Origin: Centroberyx gerrardi
Taxonomy: Eukaryota; Chordata; Actinopteri; Beryciformes; Berycidae
Assembly: GCF_048128805.1 (NCBI RefSeq)
Contig: NC_136003.1
Coordinates: 21,095,340-21,159,339, forward strand
DNA length: 64,000 bases
Reading direction: 5' to 3'
A program made the position numbers and the translations under genes. Below are positions 1-11,673 of this stretch, in pieces (position 1 is the stretch's first letter; every line of letters begins with the position of its first letter). The notes under the pieces are model-generated. The model was not told where the DNA came from. It did no database searches and was given only the letters and a program-made list of their open reading frames with translations.

Positions 1-1317
1 GCCAGCTCTGTCCTTCACTAAATCGCTCCACAACCTGCCCCAAATTTTTAATTTGTTGCATTATGTATCTAGTGCTAGTAACCATTACAATTTTGTTGTT
101 TTTGTTGGATTGGTTTGTCAGTAAGTCGCAAAAAGAAACTTGCCACAGGAAGTTGTAATGCACCGGTTTAGCTGTTACCATGACGATGTGAAAAGGGATA
201 TTGTGCCATACCTCAGCTAACATGTTCTGAGTTTACCTCTAATTCACTCCACAGTCTATCAACAGATTCTCATTGACTGACAAGCACTGTACAATGAATG
301 GCAATTGATATTATGAACTCTTGTCCCCCCACCCAAAGGAATATAATAATCCTGTCTGGGCTGAGATGCCAGGAGGAGGTGTGGTTATATAAATTAGGCT
401 TGGAGTGGAGATTACAGATAAAAAGATAAACACTTTATTTCCAATCTGGGCTCGGAAATGAAAACGAGGAAACAGAGGGGATGAACGGGAAACGGAAAAG
501 ATGCTCACAGCAGCGCTTCAGTAAAACAAAAAGGAAAATGAGCTCAGAAACATGTAGGAGAGATGTAAGAAATGGACATTTGAAATTTGACATTTCATTT
601 TTACTTTACATTATGATTTAGTCCATCTCTCTCCCATGTCCAGCAAAATAAGAGCCTAAAAGGTACAACACACTTTTTCCTGTTAACAGTGCTGCAACAG
701 CAAACGTCTCACGTGGGTTCATAAGCTTCAAAGGCCAGCAGCTTTTTAACAGCTAAGCACCCACACTAAGAGTTTCACACATGGTGCAGTAAAATGTAAA
801 AAGACACTTTCCGGTGTGCGCAGTCCTGGTTGTTTTAGAAGTTTTTCAAACAGATACAGCATGTTAAATATCGCTGGTGGATATTGTAAGCTCATATTAA
901 TTCAGTTATTTCATTAGAAAACATAAAGCCTAAACTTCTGCTTATATGCTTATTATGCAGTTCTTCTTTTGTTGTGAAGCAACAATGTGGGTTACCATTT
1001 TCAGAGGATGTGGTTATGAACATGGGTTGGGCTAAATTTATCTGCTTTATAAAGGCCGAGTAAGTAAGACTGGAGTAAGTAGGCGAAAGAGGTACAAGTG
1101 TGAGCAGTGGGAGCTTGTGACACAACAGATGTTTCTGTTGTGTCACAATAGAAATTAACGTTTGAGTTCATTCTGAGAGTTCCAGAATTTTAAGGGTTTC
1201 ATTCAAATTCATGAGATTATCCACATCTGAAATAATGTTAGCCCTTCACATAGAATATGATTGCTGGCATAAAATAGAATAGAATAGAAAAGTCATTATA
1301 CAATATTATGGAAGTTA

Positions 1318-1440
1318 TCAGAATAAGTTTTATTGGCCAAGTAAGTCTGCATATGCAAGGACTTTGACTTGGTGGGTTGCTTCCGTAGGTCACATTAAAC
1401 TTAACACAACACAAAATGAATAAAAAGTAGCATATAAAAA
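1318..1440 (-). repeat. LINE 3'-tail fragment
   Basis: The segment contains the phrase TTTATTGGCCAAGTA followed by a GACTTGG motif, a common dispersed sequence in fish genomes. A diverged copy of the same phrase occurs at about 34190, where it sits at the 3' end of a longer LINE fragment with recognisable reverse-transcriptase coding sequence. By that comparison this copy is a short 3' tail on the minus strand. The family name is not certain. Confidence 0.5.
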
Positions 1441-3278
1441 ATGTAAAAGTAGAAATTTAGGGAGTAGGTCCCAGGTAACTAAGAGGGACTGTTGTAGGTC
1501 TTAGGTAATAAAAGAGCTTTGTTTACAAAGCAGCAACATTTTTGAGTATCATGCCTACTTTTGAAATATTTATTCATGAACTTCAGGCAACACCTTTCTT
1601 TGAAAATGGAAAGAGCATTTTCAATATTTGGATATAGCATTTTGAAATGACACCCTTCATATTAAGGTTGTCATTCTAAATGCGTGTCACCACAGGGGTA
1701 AATGAGAAGCACATGTTTTGCGCTCGCCACTGTAAACCTGACACTGATATTATTTTAGTCCTTTACCTCATGTCATGCATTAAGACCCGGTGCTTCTACC
1801 AGACTACTAAGTCTCCAGCCTGACCTCTCAGCTCAGGGTTTGTCAGGAAGTTGTTGAGACAGCTGGGCCACACTGAGGTCCCTCCTCATTGTTTGAGTAT
1901 TCAGAAAGAAACCAAATGAAAACAAACATAGCCAACACAAAACATCCAAAACTATATACGTACATTATCTGTATGGGCAGGAAGAGGGCTGGGAGATAAC
2001 AGGATAAGCCCTGGATGCCTGCCAGGATTCTGTCTATTGGCTGGAAATCACCCTAAAGAGCTGAGTAAAACTGAAACTGTGGCGAAACACTCGTTCTTTC
2101 AAAATAGTCATTCTTTGTTACTCACTCCCTTGTCAAAAATTCCTAATTCCAAATAGGTCTGGAGTGAAATGATGAATTATGAGAAAAAAGAGAGAAGTAA
2201 CATTGTGCATTTCATTTGTGATACTGAACACCTGGCATACATTTGATTTGTTGATTGTCTTGGATTATTTCACTTCATGTACTGAGGGACTTTTGCTTCT
2301 ATGTTTCACCACACATGTTGAGTTCAATCTGTTACCAATGTACAGCGCCTAATGACTCCAGAGCCCGTGCTGTATACGTGGCGTACTGTAGCTAAACCGT
2401 AGAAGGTTGTATAAAATGCTACACAGTGAAAAGACCCCATCATGTGTCAACCGCAGTTCCCCCTTTTTGCTCTTTGCGTGGTGCAAAATATTGTTAGATA
2501 GATAGATAGACCTTAGAGAGAGGTACAGCAGGTTTCATGTTATTATTCATCCCCACCTTTTACAATAACTCTGGTTTCCTTTCTACGAAATCTGCTTTCC
2601 AATACATTCCATGTTTCACGCCCTTGTTAGTCACAGGAAAGACTTTGTGTTATCTCCCAATTTCTGCCCTATATCTGAGCTGGACTGGAGGCTACAGTAT
2701 GAAATGTTACAGGAGCCTTCGTCACCAACTGATGACCTTTACCTTACATTTTACAGTTCATTTGCATAGACCGTGCACCACCTCAAACTGTTGAAGAATA
2801 CTTCCCTGGCACAACAAGGTGTTCTTCTTGTTAAAACAGCCACTCCTGGCATGTTTACTGCAGAGGGGAGTACAAGTGTGATAGTTAATCAGTTGGGTGC
2901 TCAGTCATCAAAAACTATCAAATCAAACAACCCCAGTAAAACAGTAATAAGACAGCACTCCATCCATGAAGAGAGACACTTCAAGTCTTCATTTCACTTG
3001 ATTTTAATCCAGGGTGAGGTAAAAAAAAATAATAATCATTTAGCAAACATGCTGACAGGCTATTAACGGGCTATTAACTGAGAGCTTTCATCAGAGCAAC
3101 TGGCAGGATTTTACTGCCAGGATTTTTACTGCCAGGAATTTGTTAGGTAATGCCTGTGTCAATACCACTCAAGGTCTAGTCTAGTCATGTTTATTTATAT
3201 AGCCCTTTATCACAAGCATTTACATACTATTATATTTACATATTTACAGACTTTACATACCATCATGTGCATACTGTA

Positions 3279-3494
3279 TATACTGAACAAAAATATAAAT
3301 GCAACATGCAACAATTTCAAAGATTTTACTTCGTTGCAGTTAATTTAAGAAAATCATTCCATTGAAAGACTAACAGGGATGTAAACAGATTTGTGCACAA
3401 GATTTGGGAGAAATAAGCTTCTCGTGGATGGGATATTATATTTTAGCTGATGACACATGGGACCAAAACTTTGCATGTTGCATTTATATTTGCT
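3279..3494. mobile_element. Internally deleted Tc1-like DNA transposon
   Basis: The left end begins TATACTGAACAAAAATATAA and continues with GCAACATGCAACAATTTCAA, which I recognise as the terminal inverted repeat of a widespread fish Tc1-like element. The right part keeps the matching inverted end (CCAAAACTTTGCATGTTGCA followed by TTTATATTTG). The roughly 1 kb transposase region is missing and the two ends are joined into about 215 bp. The outermost right terminus is degraded. It is a non-autonomous remnant. Confidence 0.75.
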
Positions 3495-4867
3495 ACATCA
3501 TATGCCATCCTGCACACACACTGCAAACACACTCACACCTATGTGCAAAATCTAACCCAACTTTTGGACTGTGGGAGGAAACCACAGCACCCAGTGAGGC
3601 AGCATTGCTAAACTACAGAGCCACTGTGCCACCCAGATCTGTAACACCAGTCCCAAATGCCTACTGTCTGTCACCATGTTCCCAGGCCCACACAGCACCA
3701 AGCCCACCTCATTGTTCAAAAGTGTGGAATACTTAAATAATAACTAACTCTACCCGTCTATGACGAGTCCGGCGCTGGACAAAAGCCGTGGGACATTTCA
3801 TGGGCAGACCTGAAAATGACCTTGCAAGAAAAGTCGATGAAAACGCAACGATTGTTTTGTTCTGTGAGGTACTGTTGCAAACACGTACAGCATATCAATG
3901 CTTCATCACATTTTTAACTCTCCCACCACAACCGGGTCTATATATCAGTGTGGTCATGTGCATTGTGGGTTGCACACATGTGACCCAGGTACAGCGACAA
4001 CTAAAAGGTGAGATGAAGAAAAGAACATTCTGTCTCTTTATGTACAGTAACAGTCAGCAGTTGTATTTCCTCTTTCTTCCCTCTGAGCACTATAGGCGTC
4101 ATTTCAATGTTGCGTATATGCTTTAGCTCTCATAGCCCAGGATGCTTTTTGGCTATATATAGCCCAGCTGTAAGCAGTAAATACATTATTATATATTTAA
4201 ACAATGCATAAACAAAGCTGTAAATGTCCAAAGTATGCACCAGTGCAGTCCATATGTACAAGATAATGCTTTATTTTTGTCATATTCCCCAGAAAACGTA
4301 GTCTAAGATGAAGACTTCTATTGAACATTAACTTTTAAACCCTATCTAGCCTCATTTTAGCCTAGACGTCTTTAACCATTTAATCTTTTAAACGGCTAAT
4401 CAGTGTAAAATTGCTCAGTGTTCTAGTCATGGGATCCACTGTAGAATTTCTGAAGAAAAAAAAAGAAGATATTTACCACAATTGCTTCATTGTAAATGCA
4501 CTATCTTCTGTAGTTCTCACTACTATGTCTGGTTTTTCAGCAAACTAACAGCAAGCCATGACCTAAAGGTTGCAGCAGTGTCTAATCTTGCTGTGGTTGT
4601 TCACATATTGCAGACACAAGTCTGTCTACAGTTTATGGGAAACTCACTTTTGAAAAACCAACTCACTCTCAGAAGACTTAATTCATACATCTATGTGAGA
4701 GTGGAGAAAATAGACCAATGGAGGTGTGTATATGTTTGTTCCTCTGGGCTTTCCAAATGAAGCTTAAAATTGTTACCATTGTTATATTGTTATGGGCAGA
4801 TGCAGTCAAAGGCAAAAAGGACTAAGCCATATACATGTCATCATCATCAGCGCTCTCTAAAACAATG

Positions 4868-4870
<3 letters not shown>

Positions 4871-4912
<42 letters not shown>

Positions 4913-4963
4913 TGGGTGTGTGTGTGTGTGTGTGTGTGGGTGTGTGTGTGTGTGTGTGTGTGG
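4871..4963. repeat. (GT)n microsatellite
   Basis: About 90 bases of GT dinucleotide interrupted by a few GGGT units. It creates artefactual Cys-Val and Thr-His reading frames on the two strands, which are not genes. Confidence 0.97.
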
Positions 4964-5545
4964 AGCAGAGGAGAAACGCATAGAGAGATGAGGATAAGGC
5001 ATATATATATACATATACATACATTGGTCATTATGGAACTATAGTAGAGAGTTTTGACACTTCCCCTCTCCCCCACCCAAGGGAGAGGGCAAGGGCAGCA
5101 GTTGCTGAAGGGCACCACCACCACCACCACCACCCACCCCTTTCTCAGAGGCGTGACTCAGAGAGAGTGAAACCCTGCCCACAAAATCCAGCATGTCAGT
5201 TCCCCAGACAGAGATTCAAAAAGCAAGAGAGTGAGGAAGAGGCAGAGAGTGTGGGAGAGGCCAAGGCATGAGATGAGACTGCCTGTTTTGGGTTTTTGTT
5301 TATTTTTTATTTGGTGATATCAGCACTTCTCCCACACAGCAGCCTCACTTGACCGGTGGATGCAGATGTCATTCCTTTGCGGGTTCTCACTTCAGTGAAA
5401 CAACTGGGAAAACTTTTGGGGGAAAAACTCGAGAAGGAAAGAAGAGAGCGGGATCTACATCATTTGAAAGAAGAGAACGTTTTCCAGGGTTTCGCTCCGG
5501 TGGTTTTTTTTTTTTACTGATAGGGACAGCGGGTCTCTCTTCACC

Positions 5546-6442
5546 ATGACGAGCAGAGGGAACCTCCTGATGCTGGGTGAGTCCCATCTGACATCCGTTA
5601 AACACAGTAGCCCCGACACTGTGGAAAATCTTCTGTGCTGAAAGAGGGGGAAAAAAATATTCAGTGGTTGGAGGAGGGAAGCCAACTGGCTGCAGCAGAA
5701 CTTCGAGTACTAACTTTTAAGTGGGTAATGATCTGTTTCTCTTGGTCAACACGGGCCGGCACGCTTAAGAGATTTAGACGACTGAAATGTTACAAATTAG
5801 AACAAAATTGTATGGAACTTTTGGTATTCAATTCAATTATAAGTTCAGAAGCATACTGTATGATCATATTTGTCAGTGACACATAATCTGATCTGTCTCA
5901 CTGAAGATGGAAAAAAGCCTGACGTATACTCAGGCTTCTCTCTTCCTCTATTTCTCTCTCAATCGCTGAATGTCTTTGATAACTTGTTTACTATCTGGTC
6001 ATTAAATCTTTTAGCAGACTATATGAAAACCACAATTCACAAGCAGCTCACGTATGTACGGTTAGTTCTGTAAACAACTTTCCAGTGAGACCAAAATCCA
6101 CCAGCAATCTTGGGAAAAGTTACACTGTTGAAATAATAAAAAAAAAAGAAGTGAGAAACACAAATTGTCACAATTCAGAATTCAGCTTTACTTTTACAGG
6201 CACTTGGAGCCTGAAGCCCGCGTGAGGGAAGGAAGACAAATAAATTGGGAGCAAAAAGAAAAAGAGTGATGCTGAACACAGCAGCTTTTCTTCAAAAAAT
6301 AACCCACTGTCTGGGCCCCACTCCACAGAGGACCTCTGTTCCCCTGCCTTTAAAGAGATATTTTTACACGATGAGCTCATCTCACAGCACCCGCTTTGCC
6401 TGATGCCTGATAGTGTCCGCAATAACACACAGACACACATAT

Positions 6443-6488
<46 letters not shown>

Positions 6489-9400
6489 CTGCCTTCAGAC
6501 AAAGAAACATTGACTGTGCGTTGCCATGCAATCACAACAAGGTGACAACACTGAGAGATTCTCACTAGTGTGATGAGTAAAAACGCTCCACAATGCTAAT
6601 GGTGATTTTACAGAGTGATTATACACATTTGAGGTCATTCTGTCACTGGTTCTGCATTTTGCCCAGTCTACACCATGATGCCAGCTGTCCACACAGGGAC
6701 AGAAGTTATCCGAAAAGCCTTTGGAGAGGCCACTGGAAAGTTCCTGTCACACTCACAGATGCAGTGGAACTGAACAAATCACGAGTGCACAGTCAAATTT
6801 TATATTATGTAGGTTTTACATTTACTGAATGACATCATCAGAACCAGTTCAGCCTCAACAGTTTGTCCCTAATTCAAACATCTGAATTAATTAGCTATTT
6901 CTTTTAAGAATCAGACTGGATTCAACGTAAATACAGAAAAGCGGTGGGGGAAAAAAAATGTAACCTGAGTCCCTCTTCCTGTTATCGGCACATTACACCC
7001 ATCTGGTGTCACTTAGAGAACTGACTCTGCAGCCTCACAGCCTGAGGATATAAAGGTATTTTCTGCTTGTGCCATGCCAGCTGATGCTTCCTCATACAGA
7101 GGAAGCAGAGTTCTCCGGACACCAGCGTACAGTTCGGGGGGGAATTGTGGGCGAAACCTGTGTGCAGATGCTGTAGGAACAATCTGAGGAAATGAGGAGA
7201 GAGAATGAGGGCATTTACCTTTTTCTGCAGGGCCTTGTTAAAACTTGGAACATTTCTGATGTAATTCATGTGGTCAAATTGACGCTTTAATTTGCCTGTA
7301 TCTCCACTGAAATATCTTGAAATTGTAGAACTGTAGGCTGACAGGCTCCTGCTTGCCTTGCAGCTCTCCACCTGTCCCTGGCCATGGTGCTGTCATACCC
7401 ATCCTGCCCTATAGGATATAACATCAAGGACCAAGAATGTGTTGGTATGAAAAAAAAAAGCTTTTATTCTAACCTGGGATATCTTACTCATGACCCAACA
7501 TGACAAAGCAGGCATGTTGTGGGAGGTAGTTTTTTTTTGTTGTTGTTGTTGGTGGCTTTCATGAATTATTCATCTTTGCATTCAGAGGTTTAAAATGGTA
7601 TGAATTGTTTTGAATTATTAATGATTGAATTGAAAGAGTACATTTTCACCAAACTTTTTCTGATGTGAAATGGGTCTGCTGTGAAATTTAAATGAGCTCG
7701 GGTTAATGGTGCTTGGTCACATTTAGATTTAGATTCATCTCTAAAGTATTTTCATTCAAGCGTTGATTTCTGTGATGCCCTTCTTTCTTTCCACATCCCT
7801 CTTTCTGTGCTTTTGGTCTTAGATTATGATGAATGTGCTACTGATGAGGACTATCCTGAGGCTAACCCATGTGGGGAGAATGCAGCCTGTTTAAACACGG
7901 AGGGCAGCTTCTACTGCAAGTGTGAAGACGGTTACATATCATCATCACAGAGTGTGACTTTTTCAGCCGGCACACCTGCAACATGTAAAGGTAACTGGCC
8001 TTGTCCTTTTGCATCACTGACTGCAGAGACTGTTCCATACGTTTGGTCTGTGTTTCCTCCAAATATGAAATGCCTGTCCTTATCTTTTGCATTAAGATAT
8101 CAATGAGTGTGTGGAATCCGGAGACATCTGTGGACCTAATGCCAAGTGTCACAACGCAATCCCACTCTACTCCTGCATTTGTGATGCCGGCTTCATCTCC
8201 AGTAGTGGAGCAGAGAGTTTTCGCAGGAGTGAAAATGTTACATGTAGAGGTAAGATGCCAACGAACACCCTCACTATAAGCAGCGCATGTGGTAAGCTTG
8301 ATTCACTAGTGAGTGTTCTTTCCAAGAGCAGCAGTGACACACTGTTTGTGATCTTGATATATGTGTTCAAAGATGAGATGACACCTTATGTGTCTGTGTG
8401 GTGGTTTCCTCTCTCAGCCGCTCTCATCTACACTAAATGTCTTCCTCCTCCTCATATAGATATCGATGAATGTCAAGAAGAAAACCCTTGTGGGCAGAAT
8501 GCTGCGTGCTTCAACACCCCGGGCAGTTACTACTGTGTCTGCAACACCGGCTTTGGATTGAGATCTGGCAAATCTCATTTCTCAGGGAATGCGGAGCAAT
8601 GTGAAGGTAAAGTGCTATGACATGCAGACATGACACTGCAAAAAAAAACAATTGAACAACTCATTTCATCTAGTATTGAGTCTTAAAATCTTTTTTTTTT
8701 TCTTAAGACATAAGAATTAATTTTCTTGGATCAAGTGACATGATCTTAATGTTAGTGGATAGTGGAGTGATCTGCCTTATTTCAAGATAATTCTAGAAAC
8801 AAGTGAAAAAGTTAAATAATATCGTCCCACTGGCAGATTTTTTCCCCTTTTCGGGGGGTTTTGAGCTGATAATGAGATTTTAGGACTCAATACCAAGTAA
8901 AATGACTTACTAAGATGACTATTTTTGCAATGTAGTTTAGTGGCAATGCACTAACAGGATTTTTATGAGCAGTAAGAAATGTCAAGGACCATTTTGGATA
9001 TGAACATTTGAGTGGACCAGGACATTTATTGTTCTCTTAGTAATGATTGAAACACACAGTGAAACCATTTTCCTCTCATTGATTCACTTCCATTTTAGAC
9101 ACATGTGTGATTGATAAGACAATCTGCGGAAATGGAACCTGCCACCGCGGAGACAATGGCCATTACTGTGCGTGCCATGCAGGGTTCACTAACTATGGCA
9201 ACAAGGAGTCCCGCTGTACTGGTGAGAATTACAGTACAACTCAATTTTTTCAAACATTCATTATGTTACCAGTTTTGTTTCCAAGTACCACATTTTCATG
9301 AGTTATGTGCTGTAGCATCCTCATAATATGTCTCTGGTATGGCCAGTTCAATGAATCTCCCCTCCTGTTTCCTCAGTGTTGAACTGTGATGTATTCAAGC

Positions 9401-11632
9401 ATGAGGACAGTCTGGAAGAGGTATACACTCACTATTCATATATTCAAAATATCCACTATACCAATAAAATCACTGCTTCATACTTCTCTCTCTCTATTTT
9501 ATTCGCTGATTCCTAGAAACTTCCAGGTGTACAAGACGTTGTGAGCCAGTTGGCGTCCAGCTGTCTGGAGCTTACTGAGAGTGAAAGTCCCACAGAGCTG
9601 GATGGAGAGGGCCTTCTACAGGTATTTCTGCACAAAAATGAAGTGAAATGCAATTTGAATATACAAAAAGCTGCCAGTGCTCCACAGCCAGCACGGAAAT
9701 AGGAGGTGCTACCCCCCCCCCCCCCCCCCCCCGGCTCTGTCACATGGTGTAGACATGCCTTTGCACAACACTGTGGTCTGTTTAGGCTGAACTGAGATGG
9801 TATGCAGCCTGAAAGTCTCTGTCAGTCTGACTCTGTCTCCCTTTTCTCCCCCCACATGCTGCTCCTCCCCCTCCTCCCTTGTGTAGAGACTGTTGTCTAT
9901 GGTAGATGGGCTCTTGTCCAACGTAGCCTTCAATGATAACAGGAAAGTCTCCGCCTTTCTGGACGTGGTGGAGAACGCTCTGAGGCTGATAGGGCCGTTC
10001 ATCAAGCCCCCCGGGACCAACAGATCCAACACTCACACAGGTTAACAACAAATCAACATACAGAAGCAGAAGAATTTATCTTCGCTTTCTTTGCTTTTTT
10101 GCTTTAGTATTTGCTTTCCTGTTCTCTGAGAGGCATGCAACTCAGTCATAACTGTTTGTTCCATTACAAAGACAATTTGTTCTTCCAAGAGGTCAGTTGT
10201 GTAACTTCACATCAAGGCACGGCTCGTAAATTTCTCATTTGTTGAAGTCATCTATGTGCTGCCAAGTAATGCATGTTTGTAAAGCCTGATCTGTGTGTCT
10301 GGGTCCAGATTTGGAGCTCTGGGTACGCAGGGGGGCGGTCTTACCCCAGGGAGCCGTGACTTTATCCTCTGAGCATGCCCAGCTGGATATCCAGTCAGAG
10401 ACAGCCGCTGGAGAGGCCTCCTTCTACCCAGGTCATCATCATCAACATAATTATCACACTTGTAACCACTTTCATAACCTCATTTAATCCATAGATGTCC
10501 ATTAAAGGGAATGAATGTCCACTTAACCCAGTGTGTCCCTGTGTGATTGTTACAGGCTTCACAACAGTGTCCCTGCTGAGCTATAAGAACCTGGAAGACT
10601 CCACCGATGGCTTCTTCGGTGGGATGAAGCCACCATACAACAAAACCTTCAAGATCAACTCCAAAGTGGTGACTGCGACCGTTAGTAACAGAGACACAAG
10701 CCACCTCAAAGAGCCAGTCATATTAACTTTCTACCACCTGCAACAGGTAGGGAAGAAAGCAAAGTCCCCATGTTTGCATGCAGGAGTCTACGATCAATCG
10801 GGATGAACGTTACATCTATAATGAGATAACTGTCGCAGTCTCTGTTCATACTGGTGCCTTAATCTGCTTCACAGACAAACGAAAGCAACCACACCTGTGT
10901 ATACTGGGATTCCACGGAGGAGGGTGGAGCGTGGTCGCCTCGTGGCTGCAGCGTTGTGGAGTCCAACGCTGAATACACTGTGTGCTCCTGCAACCATCTG
11001 AGCAGCTTTGCGGTGCTCATGGCCCTCTATGAGATTGAGGTAAAAAAAATTCTCTGTTGCACTGGTTACACACCATAAAATGAGTCGGAGTCAGATTTGT
11101 CTCAAAAGTAAATAAATGCACAGAACAAGTTTCCCAAATGTATATCACAACTAACACATTTGTGGATCAGAGGACTGCTCTCTGCCAGAACCGTCTCAAA
11201 AATCCACAAATAAATGCAACCGAATCCACACATCAGGTGTCGGGTGATTTGTGAATACAGATTTGACAACCTGTTAATTTATGCAAAAAAAAAACTCGCA
11301 TACTGTAAACACTTCAAATGCTATTTTTATAATATTAATATATAACTTTGGAAAAATAAACTTACAACTTGGAAATATACTATATATGTGGGCTTGTTTC
11401 ACATTTATTCAAGTTGCATTGTATTTATTTGTAGAATAAATAGTTTGACATTTATTCAAGTTGGGTGGCATTTGTTTGTGGACAGGAAAATACATTTGTG
11501 ATCATCCGTGTTTATTTACGAGTCATGAAACTTGTTTTGTGCATTTATTTATTTTTGAGACAAATCTGACTCCATACTGATAGCACTCACAAGCTCAAAG
11601 TTCAGTTCTTGTTTATGTATTGTTGTAACCCT

Positions 11633-11673
<41 letters not shown>

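Larger units (their letters stand above)
1..5545. other. Upstream non-coding region with scattered repeats
   Basis: No reading frame here resembles a known protein or has paired splice signals. The stretch holds a LINE 3'-tail fragment near 1.3 kb, a short GATA repeat near 2.5 kb, a deleted Tc1-like element near 3.3 kb and a long GT microsatellite near 4.9 kb. The last few hundred bases before 5546 are presumably the promoter and 5' untranslated region of the adhesion GPCR gene, but no clear TATA box was seen. Confidence 0.6.

Noticed and set aside
4822-5133. Poly Thr-His and Cys-Val reading frames
   Set aside because: They are translations of the GT/CA microsatellite at 4871-4963. There is no splice context or similarity.
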